Shown: positions 24,873 to 33,929 of the stretch, in pieces | Layout: every line of letters starts with the position of its first letter | Position numbering within the stretch: the stretch's first letter is position 1 | Assembly: GCF_947387515.1 (NCBI RefSeq) | Contig: NZ_CANDOB010000004.1 | Span: 62,001-126,000, forward strand | Length of the DNA: 64,000 nucleotides | DNA from: Alkalihalobacillus sp. CinArs1 | Lineage (GTDB): Bacteria; Bacillota; Bacilli; Bacillales; Guptibacillaceae | Direction: 5' to 3' | Program-made: the position numbers and the translations under genes | The notes under the pieces: generated by a model | Told to the model about the DNA's origin: nothing | Databases searched by the model: none | The model's input: the letters and a program-made list of their open reading frames with translations, nothing else

Positions 24873-26873
24873 ATGACAACAAATCAAATGGATTCACTTG
24901 CAGTAAATACAATTCGTACTTTATCCATCGATGCAGTCGAAAAGGCTAACTCTGGACATCCAGGAATGCCGATGGGAGCTGCGCCGATGGCATATACATT
25001 ATGGAGCCAGTTCATGGATCACAGTCCATCTAACCCAGAGTGGTTTAACCGTGATCGTTTCGTCCTTTCAGCAGGACACGGCTCAGCGCTACTCTATAGC
25101 ATGCTTCACTTGTTCGGCTACGATGTTAGCATGGAAGATCTTAAATCTTTCCGTCAATGGGGTAGTAACACTCCAGGACACCCTGAGTTTGGTGAAACTC
25201 CAGGAGTCGATGCTACGACTGGTCCATTAGGACAAGGACTTGCAATGTCAGTCGGAATGGCTATGGCAGAGCGTCATCTAGCAGCGACATACAACAGAGA
25301 TGACTTTAACGTGATCGATCACTACACTTATAGCATTTGTGGTGACGGAGACTTAATGGAAGGTGTTTCATCTGAATCAGCTTCATTAGCTGGTCACCTT
25401 AAGCTTGGCCGTCTAATCGTTATGTATGATTCGAACGATATCTCTCTTGACGGTGAATTAAACCAGTCATTCTCAGAAGATGTTCAAAAGCGTTATGAAG
25501 CTTATGGCTGGCAAGTGATTCGCGTTGAAGACGGTAACGATATGGCAGCAATTGCTGATGCTCTAAAACAAGCGAAGAGCAACACAGAGCAGCCAACTAT
25601 GATCGAAGTGAAGACAACGATCGGTTATGGTTCTCCGAATAAAGGTGGAAGCAACACATCTCATGGTGCACCACTTGGATCAGATGAAATTTCTCTAGTA
25701 AAAGAAAACTACAACTGGTCTTATGAAAATGACTTCCATATTCCTGAAGAAGTGAAGAGTGTCTTCGCAGAGCTTAAGGAAGAAGGAGATAAGAAAGAGA
25801 AGCAGTGGAACGATCTTTTCGCTAGCTATAAAGAAAAATACCCTGAACTAGCTGCACAGTTGACAGCAGCGATCAAAGGGGAGCTTCCTGAAGGATGGGA
25901 TAGTGAAATTCCTTCTTATGAAAAAGGTACGAGCACTGCTTCACGTGCTGCATCTGGTGAAGTACTAAATGCGATCGCTAAGAACAATCCACAAATCTTC
26001 GGTGGCTCTGCTGACCTAGCTTCTTCTAACAAGACGATGCTTAAGGGCGAGAATGATTTCTCAGCAGCAGATTATAGCGGAAGAAATATCTGGTTCGGTG
26101 TTCGTGAATTCGGAATGGCAGCTGCGATGAACGGTATCGCACTTCACAAAGGTCTTAAGATCTTTGGCGCGACATTCTTTGTATTCTCTGATTACCTTCG
26201 TCCTGCACTTCGTTTATCAGCATTGATGGGTGTACCAGCAACATATGTGTTCACTCACGATAGCGTAGCAGTTGGTGAAGATGGACCAACGCATGAGCCT
26301 GTAGAGCAGCTAGCTTCTCTTCGTGCGATGCCTGGATTATCTGTTATCAGACCAGCTGATGGTAACGAAACGGCTGCGGCTTGGAAAGTAGCACTAGAAT
26401 CTTCTAAGAATCCTACAGCACTTGTTTTGTCTCGTCAGAACCTTCCTGTAGTAACTGACTCTCACGAAGAAGCTTACGAAGGCGTTAAGCGTGGTGCTTA
26501 CATCGTGGAAGGCAGCACAAATGCGGATGCTCTTCTACTCGCATCTGGTTCTGAGGTTGGTCTTGCAGTTGAAGCACAAAAGCTTCTTGAAAAAGAAGGA
26601 ATCACGGCTTCTGTAGTTAGCATGCCAAGCTGGGATCTTTTCGAACAGCAGTCAGAAGACTACAAGAAAACAGTGTTGCCTGATGATGTAACTGTTCGTC
26701 TTGGAATTGAAATGGGAGCATCCATGGGCTGGGATCGCTATGTAGGACAACAAGGTGATGTCCTAGCGATCGACCGTTTCGGAGCTTCAGCACCAGGAAA
26801 TACGGTCATCAAAGAATTTGGCTTCACTCCAGAAAACGTCGTTAAAAGAGTAAAAGCAATGCTATCAAGATAA
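24873..26873 (+). CDS. tkt: Transketolase
   Basis: A 666-residue transketolase with the thiamine diphosphate motif ([20 protein letters not shown], about 155-174), the N-terminal [16 protein letters not shown] and the pyrimidine-domain segment [18 protein letters not shown]. It interconverts pentose-phosphate and glycolytic sugar phosphates in the cytoplasm. An AAAAAAGGAGTG site lies 8 nt before ATG. Single gene, closed by the 26882 terminator. Confidence 0.97.
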   Translation: MTTNQMDSLAVNTIRTLSIDAVEKANSGHPGMPMGAAPMAYTLWSQFMDHSPSNPEWFNRDRFVLSAGHGSALLYSMLHLFGYDVSMEDLKSFRQWGSNTPGHPEFGETPGVDATTGPLGQGLAMSVGMAMAERHLAATYNRDDFNVIDHYTYSICGDGDLMEGVSSESASLAGHLKLGRLIVMYDSNDISLDGELNQSFSEDVQKRYEAYGWQVIRVEDGNDMAAIADALKQAKSNTEQPTMIEVKTTIGYGSPNKGGSNTSHGAPLGSDEISLVKENYNWSYENDFHIPEEVKSVFAELKEEGDKKEKQWNDLFASYKEKYPELAAQLTAAIKGELPEGWDSEIPSYEKGTSTASRAASGEVLNAIAKNNPQIFGGSADLASSNKTMLKGENDFSAADYSGRNIWFGVREFGMAAAMNGIALHKGLKIFGATFFVFSDYLRPALRLSALMGVPATYVFTHDSVAVGEDGPTHEPVEQLASLRAMPGLSVIRPADGNETAAAWKVALESSKNPTALVLSRQNLPVVTDSHEEAYEGVKRGAYIVEGSTNADALLLASGSEVGLAVEAQKLLEKEGITASVVSMPSWDLFEQQSEDYKKTVLPDDVTVRLGIEMGASMGWDRYVGQQGDVLAIDRFGASAPGNTVIKEFGFTPENVVKRVKAMLSR

Positions 26874-26881
26874 CACTTGAG

Positions 26882-26923
26882 AGGCTTTCAGAAGGCGAAA
26901 AGGTCTTTCTGAAAGCCTTTTTT
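26882..26923 (+). terminator. Terminator after tkt
   Basis: AGGCTTTCAGAA / TTCTGAAAGCCT 12-bp stem with a 13-nt loop, then a T-run. Confidence 0.92.
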
Positions 26924-26967
26924 AAAGGTGTTTAGGTGGCAAATAATACGGAATTACAGGTGTTGCT

Positions 26968-27915
26968 ATGGATAAGGGAAAACTTGAAAAGGTTGTAGAG
27001 GCAGCCCGCTTATATTATCAGCTTGATTTCAGTCAGCAAGAAATCGCCAGCAAGTTGTCGGTATCTAGGCCAACCGTATCCAGGCTGTTGAAACAAGCGA
27101 AAGCGGAAGGTGTCGTGGAGATAACCATTCATGATCCTTCTGAGGATGTCCATCGATTAAGCACCGAGCTCGTCGAGGCTTTTGGCCTGATGGACGCCGA
27201 AGTGACCATCGTTCCCCAATATGAAGACAGTATCGTAAAACACCATGTGGGAAAGACAGCTGCTCTGTATCTTAATGACACGATAAAAGATAATGATCTA
27301 ATTGGAGTTTCCTGGGGAACGACCTTACATGAGGTGGGGAAAAACCTCCGTCATAAATTATTGAAGAATGTGACTGTCGTTCAGTTAAATGGTGGGATCA
27401 GCTATTCAGAAACCAATACGTTTGCATATGAAGTTATACAGATGCTCAGTCGTTCGTTCCATGCAGCGGGTCACTTCTTACCTGTACCTGCTATCGTAGA
27501 TCAGCTGCTTGTGAAAGAGACGATGGAGGCTGATCGACATATTCGGAAGGTACTCGATATGGGGCGCGATGCGAACGTAGCTCTCTTTAGCGTAGGCATT
27601 CCAACAAAAGATTCTGTAATCGTTCAAGCAGAGTATGTGAGTGAGGAAGAATTAGATGTCATCCACTCAAGGTCTGTCGGTGAAATCTGCTCTCGTTTTT
27701 TCGATCGCAATGGACGGCCGATTCATAAGGATTTAAATGATCGGACAATAGGAATCGACCTAGAAGAACTTTCGAAAAAGGAAAAATCGATTTTGATCGC
27801 GGGCGGTCCAAAGAAGGTAGAGGCCATTTTTGGGGCGTTAAAAGGCGGCTATGCAAACATTTTAATTACTGATCAATATACTGCAAGAGCATTACTTGAG
27901 TTGAAAGGAGCGTGA
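26968..27915 (+). CDS. deoR: SorC/DeoR-type sugar-binding transcriptional regulator
   Basis: A 315-residue protein. Residues 1-60 contain a helix-turn-helix (DFSQQEIASKLSVSRPTVSRLLKQA), and the rest is a sugar-phosphate binding domain with the SWGTTLHEV, NGG and GGPKK loops of the SorC family. Length and sequence resemble B. subtilis DeoR (313 residues), which represses dra-nupC-pdp in response to deoxyribose-5-phosphate. No deoxyribonucleoside genes are nearby, so its targets may be elsewhere. It overlaps the hydrolase gene by 4 nt. The ribosome site (AGGTG) is weak. Confidence 0.82.
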   Translation: MDKGKLEKVVEAARLYYQLDFSQQEIASKLSVSRPTVSRLLKQAKAEGVVEITIHDPSEDVHRLSTELVEAFGLMDAEVTIVPQYEDSIVKHHVGKTAALYLNDTIKDNDLIGVSWGTTLHEVGKNLRHKLLKNVTVVQLNGGISYSETNTFAYEVIQMLSRSFHAAGHFLPVPAIVDQLLVKETMEADRHIRKVLDMGRDANVALFSVGIPTKDSVIVQAEYVSEEELDVIHSRSVGEICSRFFDRNGRPIHKDLNDRTIGIDLEELSKKEKSILIAGGPKKVEAIFGALKGGYANILITDQYTARALLELKGA

Positions 27916-28655
27916 AAAAGATGAAAGTGACAGTTCTCGGCCCGTGGGGAGGATATCCTAAAGTGGGAGAAGCTAGCGCTGGTTATCTTGTACAATCAGA
28001 CGGCTTTAACTTACTAGTAGATTGCGGTAGTGGAGTCTTGGCACAGCTACAGCACTATCTGTCTGTTGAGGAGCTGAATGCCGTAGTGATCAGTCATTAT
28101 CATCCTGATCACATCGCGGATATCGGTGTTCTCTATCATGGAAGGCTCATACAATCAAAGATTGGTAAGGAACTTCCTGAGCTGCCGATTTATGCGCCTC
28201 CTCATGATAAAGCAGAATTTAAACGACTCAGTCATGAACCATATACAGTGGCAAAACCTTATAAGGAAGACGAAGAGCTTACGATTGGCCCATTTACGAT
28301 TACGTTCCTCAAAACGAAGCATCCAGTGACTTGTTTTGCTATGAGAATTACGGATGAACAAACAAGCATGGTGTTTACTGCAGATTCAAGTTATATGAAA
28401 GAGTTCGAAGCGTTTGCACGAGATGCTGATCTCTTTATATGTGAATGTAATCTATACAGTCATATGGACGGGACCGCCATGGGTCATATGAATAGTACGG
28501 ATGCGGCGACAATTGCAAATTCAGCGAATGTGGGCACGCTAATGCTAACTCACCTGCCACACTTTGGTGTGTTAGAAGAGTTAGAGGACGATGCGAAGAA
28601 GTATTTTGATGGAGAAGTTGTCCTTGCGAAAAGTGGATTAACGTGGGAAAGATGA
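27912..28655 (+). CDS. yhfI: Metallo-beta-lactamase fold hydrolase (YhfI-like)
   Basis: A 247-residue MBL-fold protein with the metal motif SHYHPDHIAD (H-x-H-x-D-H type), later His/Asp ligands in KHPVTCF, FTADSSY and MLTHLPH. It resembles B. subtilis YhfI and RNase Z-like phosphodiesterases, but lacks features to set the substrate. It overlaps the deoR-type gene by 4 nt. In B. subtilis yhfI precedes lplJ, as here. Confidence 0.87.
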   Translation: MKKMKVTVLGPWGGYPKVGEASAGYLVQSDGFNLLVDCGSGVLAQLQHYLSVEELNAVVISHYHPDHIADIGVLYHGRLIQSKIGKELPELPIYAPPHDKAEFKRLSHEPYTVAKPYKEDEELTIGPFTITFLKTKHPVTCFAMRITDEQTSMVFTADSSYMKEFEAFARDADLFICECNLYSHMDGTAMGHMNSTDAATIANSANVGTLMLTHLPHFGVLEELEDDAKKYFDGEVVLAKSGLTWER

Positions 28656-28657
28656 GT

Positions 28658-28689
28658 AAAGGACTGGAGGGGTTCCCTTCAGTCCTTTT
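28658..28689 (+). terminator. Terminator after yhfI-like gene
   Basis: AAAGGACTG .. GGG / CCC .. CAGTCCTTTT two-part stem with a T-run. Confidence 0.88.
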
Positions 28690-28695
28690 GAAATA

Positions 28696-28887
28696 TTAAT
28701 CTAGATTTGATTCGAGTTTACCGTTCATATCCATTAAGAAACCAATTTCTCTTCCAAGAAGTCTTGCGATTTCCTTACACTTTTTTTCGCCTTCTGCTTT
28801 AATTTGCTCTATCGTTAAGCTTGAATTTAAACTCGAAGCACCTACAATAACTGGGATATCCCCTTTTTCGTAATACACAATCTTCAT
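28696..28887 (-). CDS. Small conserved-looking protein, unknown function
   Basis: A 63-residue protein starting at ATG 28887 after a strong AGAGGAGGAG site; the longer frame to 28959 has no such site. The sequence begins MKIVYYEKGDIPVIVGASS and is basic/acidic mixed with no membrane segment. It lies divergently to lplJ and convergently to the yhfI-like gene. I do not recognise the family. Confidence 0.7.
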   Translation of the reverse strand: MKIVYYEKGDIPVIVGASSLNSSLTIEQIKAEGEKKCKEIARLLGREIGFLMDMNGKLESNLD

Positions 28888-28986
28888 TTGTGCTCCTCCT
28901 CTTTTGCGTTTACTAGAAGTATTCGTAGCATAGGACAAAAGAACGGGGAGGAAGCGCATAACATTTTATGGGAGAGCGTAGGTTTT

Positions 28987-29015
28987 TTGCTTAGTTTAAG
29001 ACAATTCATTACAAT
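28987..29015 (+). promoter_or_regulatory. SigA promoter for lplJ
   Basis: TTGCTT - 17 nt - TACAAT, 28 nt before the start codon. Confidence 0.6.
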
Positions 29016-29043
29016 AGAATCAGTACAAACTGGAGGGAATGCT

Positions 29044-30033
29044 ATGCGGTATATCGATAATGAAAACATTATGGATGCTGGGATTAACCTGGCTATTGAA
29101 GAATACATTCTAAAAGAACTCGACCCTGATGAAACCTATCTGCTCTTTTACTCAATGAATCCTACGGTAATTGTCGGAAAGAATCAGAACACGATCGAAC
29201 AGATCGATACTGCTTATATTCGAGAGAATGATGTTGATGTCATCAGACGTCTCTCAGGTGGCGGAGCCGTGTACAATGATCAGGGTAATCTAAGCTTTAG
29301 TATTATCACGAAAGACGATGGAAATAGTTTTCACAACTATAAAAAGTTCACTGACCCAGTCGTAAAAGCATTACATAAGATGGGAGTAGAAGCTGAGTTA
29401 AGCGGGAGGAACGATCTTCTCGTAAACGGAAAAAAGATATCAGGGAATGCTCAGTTTTCAACGAAAGGTAGAATGTATAGTCATGGAACATTGATGTTTG
29501 ATGTGAATCTAGAAAACGTCGTAAAAGCATTAAAAGTAAACAAAGAGAAGATAGAATCAAAGGGAATTAAATCGATCCGAAGCAGAGTGACGAACATCAG
29601 TGAGCATATGGACGACGATATGACTCGTGAAGTATTTAAACAAAAGCTATTGGATTCAATTTTTGAAGAGTATGATACTATCCCCACCTATCAGCTAACT
29701 GAGGAAGATTGGCAGAAAATACATGAGATTGCAGAGAAGCGATATAAGAATTGGGATTGGAACTATGGACGGTCCCCAAAATTCAACGTTCAGCATTCAA
29801 AGCGGTTCTCAATCGGATCGATCGATGTTAGGTTAGAAGTGAAGAAGGGTTACATTAAGGAAGCAACGATTTTTGGAGACTTCTTCGGGGTAGGAGATGT
29901 AAAAGAGTTAGAACAACGTCTAAACGATACCAGGTATGATCCAGCGTCCATTCGAGATGCGATTGAAGATATTGATGTAAAACATTATTTTGGAAATATT
30001 ACTGAAGAAGAATTTATAAATCTTCTTTATTAA
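29044..30033 (+). CDS. lplJ: Lipoate-protein ligase LplJ
   Basis: A 329-residue lipoate ligase. ATG 29044 follows CTGGAGGG; upstream codons of the frame are rejected. The N-terminal half has the LplA signature VIRRLSGGGAVYNDQGNLSFS and GRNDLLVNGKKISGNAQF with the catalytic Lys; the C-terminal accessory domain (about 245-329) is present. It activates free lipoate as lipoyl-AMP and attaches it to E2/GcvH lysines, which includes the E2 encoded at 45919. The B. subtilis neighbour order yhfI-lplJ-yhfL is kept. Confidence 0.94.
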   Translation: MRYIDNENIMDAGINLAIEEYILKELDPDETYLLFYSMNPTVIVGKNQNTIEQIDTAYIRENDVDVIRRLSGGGAVYNDQGNLSFSIITKDDGNSFHNYKKFTDPVVKALHKMGVEAELSGRNDLLVNGKKISGNAQFSTKGRMYSHGTLMFDVNLENVVKALKVNKEKIESKGIKSIRSRVTNISEHMDDDMTREVFKQKLLDSIFEEYDTIPTYQLTEEDWQKIHEIAEKRYKNWDWNYGRSPKFNVQHSKRFSIGSIDVRLEVKKGYIKEATIFGDFFGVGDVKELEQRLNDTRYDPASIRDAIEDIDVKHYFGNITEEEFINLLY

Positions 30034-30038
30034 CGGAT

Positions 30039-30060
30039 AGGAGCTGATATATCAGCTCCT
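30039..30060. terminator. Hairpin after lplJ
   Basis: AGGAGCTGATATATCAGCTCCT is a perfect 22-nt palindrome followed by ATTTCTATT; a moderate terminator. Confidence 0.65.
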
Positions 30061-30097
30061 ATTTCTATTGGATCGAGCTGGAAAGAGGATTCCCCCC

Positions 30098-30126
30098 TTG
30101 CTTGATAAATTTTCTTCCAATATAAT
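30098..30126 (+). promoter_or_regulatory. SigA promoter for the acyl-CoA ligase gene
   Basis: TTGCTT - 17 nt - TATAAT, followed by a FadR-type palindrome at 30146. Confidence 0.7.
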
Positions 30127-30145
30127 ATATTTAGAAAATTAAAAA

Positions 30146-30163
30146 TGAATGACTATTCATTCA
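30146..30163. promoter_or_regulatory. FadR-type operator
   Basis: TGAATGACTATTCATTCA has perfect 7-nt arms with a 4-nt centre and matches the B. subtilis FadR (YsiA) box TGAATGAMTANTCATTCA. It lies about 20 nt after the -10 box, 17 nt before the start codon. Confidence 0.82.
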
Positions 30164-30180
30164 TATCAGGAGGAGAGCGA

Positions 30181-31707
30181 ATGAATCTTTCGGAACAACT
30201 GAAACGAGCCGCATTATCGCATCCAAATAAACAAGCGTATATTTATGAGGATGAGGCAGTAACGTATGAACAGCTTGACCAGAAAGTATCTCTTTTCGCA
30301 GCAAACCTTGCAGCTGAGGATATCAACAAAGGCGATCACGTGGCATTAATACTTGGAAATTCACCAGAATTTCTCATCAGTTATTATGGCGTATTACGAG
30401 CGGGTGCAGTTGTCATTCCAATCAATCCGGTCTATACCCCTAGTGAGATCGGCTATTTGCTTCACAATGGAGATGTTAAGGCGATCGTAACGCTCGAACA
30501 AGCATTACCCCTTGTAGAAGGTATGGCAGGTCAGCTTCCTGGAGTGAACCTCGTTACGTATGTAGGAGAAGGAACGGATTCAAAGGTCATTTCAAACATA
30601 AAATTGAAACCGTTTACAAGTATGGTTGCCGAAGAAGGAAACCCTGTACCATCTCTTCACACAGAAGAAGATGATGTTGCAGTGATTCTCTATACATCGG
30701 GGACAACTGGTCGACCAAAAGGAGCGATGTTATCTCACAAAAATATCGTGAGTAATGCTTCTGACACAGCCGATTATCTTGAGTTTAATTCTGACGACGT
30801 CGTTATCACAGCCCTCCCAATGTTCCATGTATTTTGTATGACCGTTTCTATGAATGCTCCTCTTATTTCAGGTGGAACACTTCTGATCATGCCGAAATTT
30901 AGTCCACAAGAAGTATTTCGTGTTGCTGAAAAGTACAAAGCAACCGTTTTTGCAGGTGTTCCAACGATGTATAATTTTCTCTATCAGTATCCAGAAGGAC
31001 GAAGTGAATATTTTAAGCATGTTAGGATATGTATTTCTGGAGGTTCACCGCTGCCTGTTGCGCTCCTTCATCGCTTTGAAGAAAAGTTCAACGTAAGAGT
31101 ATCTGAAGGGTACGGATTATCTGAAGCGGCACCGGTTACATGTTTCAATCCGTTAGATCGTCCGAGAAAGCCTGGTTCAATCGGCACGAATATTACGAAT
31201 GTAGAGAATAAAGTAGTAGATGAGCTAGGTCAAGAAGTGTCTCCTGGTGTCGTTGGTGAACTTATTGTAAAAGGTCCTAATGTCATGACGGGCTATTACA
31301 AGCTCCCTGAAGATACGTCTGCAACAATTAGAGACGGCTGGCTTTATACCGGAGACCTCGCAAAGATGGATGAAGAAGGGTATTTCTATATTGTAGATCG
31401 TAAAAAAGACCTCGTGATCGTAGGCGGATATAATGTCTACCCGAGAGAAGTGGAAGAGGTATTATACCAGCATCCAGGTATTGTGGAAGCAGCTGTTGTA
31501 GGAGTACCCGACCCTGATTTCGGAGAAGCGGTACAAGCCTTTATCGTTTCAAAAGACACGCTTACGGAAGAGGATGTAAAGACCTATTGTAGGGAACATC
31601 TTGCGAAATATAAATGCCCAACGATCGTCGAGTTTATCGATGAACTACCGAAGAACACTACTGGAAAGATTCTAAGGAAAGCGTTAAGAAAGCATGTAAA
31701 TGCGTAG
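30181..31707 (+). CDS. lcfB: Long-chain fatty-acid-CoA ligase (LcfB/YhfL-like)
   Basis: A 508-residue ANL-family enzyme. ATG 30181 follows AGGAGGAG by 6 nt. It has the AMP-binding P-loop YTSGTTGRPKGAMLSH (about 177-192), the A5 motif EGYGLSEAAPV, the YTGDLA motif and the C-terminal catalytic Lys in PKNTTGKILRK. It activates fatty acids to acyl-CoA for beta-oxidation; a phenylacetate ligase role is less likely from these motifs. FadR box and synteny with yhfL support the fatty acid role. Confidence 0.9.
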   Translation: MNLSEQLKRAALSHPNKQAYIYEDEAVTYEQLDQKVSLFAANLAAEDINKGDHVALILGNSPEFLISYYGVLRAGAVVIPINPVYTPSEIGYLLHNGDVKAIVTLEQALPLVEGMAGQLPGVNLVTYVGEGTDSKVISNIKLKPFTSMVAEEGNPVPSLHTEEDDVAVILYTSGTTGRPKGAMLSHKNIVSNASDTADYLEFNSDDVVITALPMFHVFCMTVSMNAPLISGGTLLIMPKFSPQEVFRVAEKYKATVFAGVPTMYNFLYQYPEGRSEYFKHVRICISGGSPLPVALLHRFEEKFNVRVSEGYGLSEAAPVTCFNPLDRPRKPGSIGTNITNVENKVVDELGQEVSPGVVGELIVKGPNVMTGYYKLPEDTSATIRDGWLYTGDLAKMDEEGYFYIVDRKKDLVIVGGYNVYPREVEEVLYQHPGIVEAAVVGVPDPDFGEAVQAFIVSKDTLTEEDVKTYCREHLAKYKCPTIVEFIDELPKNTTGKILRKALRKHVNA

Positions 31708-31715
31708 AAACAAAG

Positions 31716-31742
31716 AAGTCGGCTGAGAGCCGGCTTTTTTAT
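31716..31742 (+). terminator. Terminator after acyl-CoA ligase
   Basis: AAGTCGGCT / AGCCGGCTT stem with a 3-nt loop and six T. Confidence 0.9.
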
Positions 31743-31749
31743 TTCGAAA

Positions 31750-31764
31750 AGTATTCAGAAAATA
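31750..31764. promoter_or_regulatory. CodY-like box upstream of paaA
   Basis: AGTATTCAGAAAATA matches the CodY consensus AATTTTCWGAAAATT at 12 of 15 positions and ends 1 nt before the -35 of the paaA promoter. Suggestive only. Confidence 0.4.
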
Positions 31765-31765
31765 T

Positions 31766-31794
31766 TTGATATTTATATAACAATAAAATATAAT
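31766..31794 (+). promoter_or_regulatory. SigA promoter of the paaABCD operon
   Basis: TTGATA - 17 nt - TATAAT; the predicted start is at about 31801, inside the operator palindrome. Confidence 0.82.
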
Positions 31795-31795
31795 G

Positions 31796-31810
31796 ACGTT
31801 AAATAAACGT
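31796..31810. promoter_or_regulatory. Shared operator, site 1 (paaA)
   Basis: ACGTT-AAATA-AACGT, a perfect inverted repeat centred 9 nt after the -10 box. The same CGTW-N5-WACG design recurs at 36488, 38070 and 42245. Confidence 0.75.
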
Positions 31811-31830
31811 TATATTGGAGGTGTGTGGGT

Positions 31831-32778
31831 ATGGAAGCTGTTTATCAGCAAAATATTGATCATTTCATGGATAGAATTAACAATGGCGAAAAAATCGAAG
31901 CGGACGATTGGATGCCAGATGAGTATCGTGAAGCATTGATCCGTTTGATATCAATGCATGGAATCAGTGAAATAATGGGGGCACTTCCCGAGAAGGAATG
32001 GGTTCCAAAAGCACCTACGCTTCATCGAAAATTAGCGATCATGGCAAAGGTTCAGGATGAGATGGGGCATGGGCAGCTTTTACTTCGTGTAGCTGAAGAT
32101 TTAATGGCACCGCTTGGAAAGAATAGAGATGACATCATGAAGGACCTGTTCTCAGGACGCTTAAAGTTTCACAACGTGTTTCATATGGAGGCACCAACGT
32201 GGGGCGATGCGGGAATAATTGCATGGCTAGTGGATGGTGCTGCGATCATCTCACAAACGATGATGCTAGGCACTTCTTATGGACCATATGGAAGAGCTCT
32301 GAAACGGATTTGTGCTGAGGAGGTCTTTCATGCGCAGCATGGCGAGAGCATCATCATGGCACTTGCAGAAGGCACAGAAGAGCAAAGGGAACTTTTGCAG
32401 GACGCGCTAAACAGATGGTGGACGTCGCTCCTAATGTTCTTCGGTCCTAAATCAAAAAATGAAACGGGTCACTCGAATCAAGATAAAAACATGCAGTACA
32501 AACTGCGTACGAAAACGAATGAAGAGCTACGCCAGGAATTTTTAACGAAATATGTTCCAAGAATCTGGGCGTTAGGATTAACGATTCCAGATCCTACATT
32601 AAAATTTGATGAAGAAAAATCAGAGTGGGAGTACGCAGATCCTGATTGGTCGGAATTTAAGAAAATCGTTACTGGAAATGGTCCGAAGTCTAAAGAACGA
32701 CTAGCGCTTAGAGTGCGCTCATATGAAATGAATAGCTGGGTGCGTGAGGCGCTTGGTAAAAGACCACAGCATATATAG
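31831..32778 (+). CDS. paaA: Phenylacetyl-CoA 1,2-epoxidase catalytic subunit PaaA
   Basis: A 315-residue protein (E. coli PaaA 309). ATG 31831 follows GGAGG by 10 nt. It is a di-iron carboxylate oxygenase: ligand motifs VQDEMGHGQLLLRVAEDL and ICAEEVFHAQHGESI (EExxH) are visible. With PaaB, C and E it inserts one oxygen atom into the aromatic ring of phenylacetyl-CoA, giving the 1,2-epoxide. First gene of paaA-B-C-D-ethD-paaG; PaaE is not present in the window. Confidence 0.95.
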   Translation: MEAVYQQNIDHFMDRINNGEKIEADDWMPDEYREALIRLISMHGISEIMGALPEKEWVPKAPTLHRKLAIMAKVQDEMGHGQLLLRVAEDLMAPLGKNRDDIMKDLFSGRLKFHNVFHMEAPTWGDAGIIAWLVDGAAIISQTMMLGTSYGPYGRALKRICAEEVFHAQHGESIIMALAEGTEEQRELLQDALNRWWTSLLMFFGPKSKNETGHSNQDKNMQYKLRTKTNEELRQEFLTKYVPRIWALGLTIPDPTLKFDEEKSEWEYADPDWSEFKKIVTGNGPKSKERLALRVRSYEMNSWVREALGKRPQHI

Positions 32779-32793
32779 AGAGGTGTTCTTGAA

Positions 32794-33135
32794 GTGAGTG
32801 AAGGTGAAAAGGATTTCTACCAAGTTTATGAAGTGTTTAGTAAGAAGAATGACAAAGCGCCGCTACAGTACCAATTCAGCCTGCTTGCTCCAAATCGTGA
32901 GCTTGCTTTTATCATGGCAAAGGAAAACTTCTTCCGACGAGAACAGCCTGCAGATATCTGGGTCGTAAAACGAGACGATATCCGAACGATGACACAAGAA
33001 GAACGAGAGGGAATGAAGAATCTCGATAAATCTTATAGAGAAACAAAAGGATATGGTTACTTGAAGAAAAAGTGGCGCAAATACGAACAGGAACAGCTTA
33101 CTGAAAAAGATATTATGGGAGGAGGCAATCATTGA
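32794..33135 (+). CDS. paaB: Phenylacetyl-CoA epoxidase subunit PaaB
   Basis: A 113-residue protein with a GTG start 8 nt after AGAGGTG. It matches the PaaB family: YEVFSKKNDKAPLQYQFSLL, LAPNRELAFIMAKENFFRRE and PADIWVVKRDDI. PaaB is a small non-catalytic subunit that bridges the PaaA-PaaC heterodimers. It is slightly longer than the E. coli protein (about 95) by a C-terminal basic tail. Stop overlaps the paaC start by one base. Confidence 0.93.
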   Translation: MSEGEKDFYQVYEVFSKKNDKAPLQYQFSLLAPNRELAFIMAKENFFRREQPADIWVVKRDDIRTMTQEEREGMKNLDKSYRETKGYGYLKKKWRKYEQEQLTEKDIMGGGNH

Positions 33136-33911
33136 TGGAGTCCGCCGAATACCGCAATAGTCTAATCGAGCTCATTTACCAGCTTGCAGATGATGATTTT
33201 ATCCTTGCCTATAGAGGATCAGAGTGGTTAGGACTCGCTCCCCATATTGAAGAGGATGTCGCCTTTTCTTCGATCAGTCAGGATTTAATGGGGCATGCAA
33301 CCCTCTACTATTCGTTACTCGAAGAGCTTGGTGAAGGGGACGCTGACAAACTCACACATGCGAGGTCACCTCATGACTTCCATAATGCAGTTTTATTAGA
33401 ACTTCCGAACGGGCAAGGAACATATCTCGAAGAACCTAACTACGATTGGGCTTTTACTGTAGTAAGAAACTATTTCTACACGTTAGCGAAAAAAGTACGC
33501 TTGCAATCCATCAAGGAAAACTCTTATGAATCCCTTCAACAAATCGTGAAAAAGATTTCTGTCGAGATGTCGTACCACCTCATGCACTGGGAAACGTGGT
33601 TCGATCAACTAATGAACAGTACGCCAGAAGCTAAAAGAAGAATGACAGACGCGATCAATATCGTACTCAAAGAAATGAGGGGCGTTTTCTCATATGGAGA
33701 AAATGGAGAAAAGATCGTACGTCTTTCCTTGATAGAACGTGAAGAGGTACTGATTCAGAGGTGGAAGGACATTCTTAACGAGAAGGTGGACTTTAGCCTA
33801 GATATTGAAATGAGCTTAGATGGAAGAAACGGCAAGCATACTGACCACCTTGAGGGCGCGTTATCAACACTGTCAGAAGTTTATCAATCGGTACCATCAG
33901 CAGAATGGTAG
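33135..33911 (+). CDS. paaC: Phenylacetyl-CoA epoxidase structural subunit PaaC
   Basis: A 258-residue protein (E. coli 248). ATG 33135 is 9 nt after GGAGG; a TTG at 33132 is possible. Ferritin-like helices are evident (LADDDFILAYRGSEWLGLAPHIEEDVAFSS in part, and MSYHLMHWETWF), but the complete set of iron ligands of PaaA is not kept, as expected for the inactive structural partner. Coupled to paaB. Confidence 0.94.
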   Translation: MESAEYRNSLIELIYQLADDDFILAYRGSEWLGLAPHIEEDVAFSSISQDLMGHATLYYSLLEELGEGDADKLTHARSPHDFHNAVLLELPNGQGTYLEEPNYDWAFTVVRNYFYTLAKKVRLQSIKENSYESLQQIVKKISVEMSYHLMHWETWFDQLMNSTPEAKRRMTDAINIVLKEMRGVFSYGENGEKIVRLSLIEREEVLIQRWKDILNEKVDFSLDIEMSLDGRNGKHTDHLEGALSTLSEVYQSVPSAEW

Positions 33912-33929
33912 TTTGAGAGGAGCTTTGTT

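Noticed and set aside
24715-24912. Minus-strand frame of 65 codons before tkt
   Set aside because: It starts inside tkt, has no ribosome site at any internal start, and overlaps the tkt promoter region.
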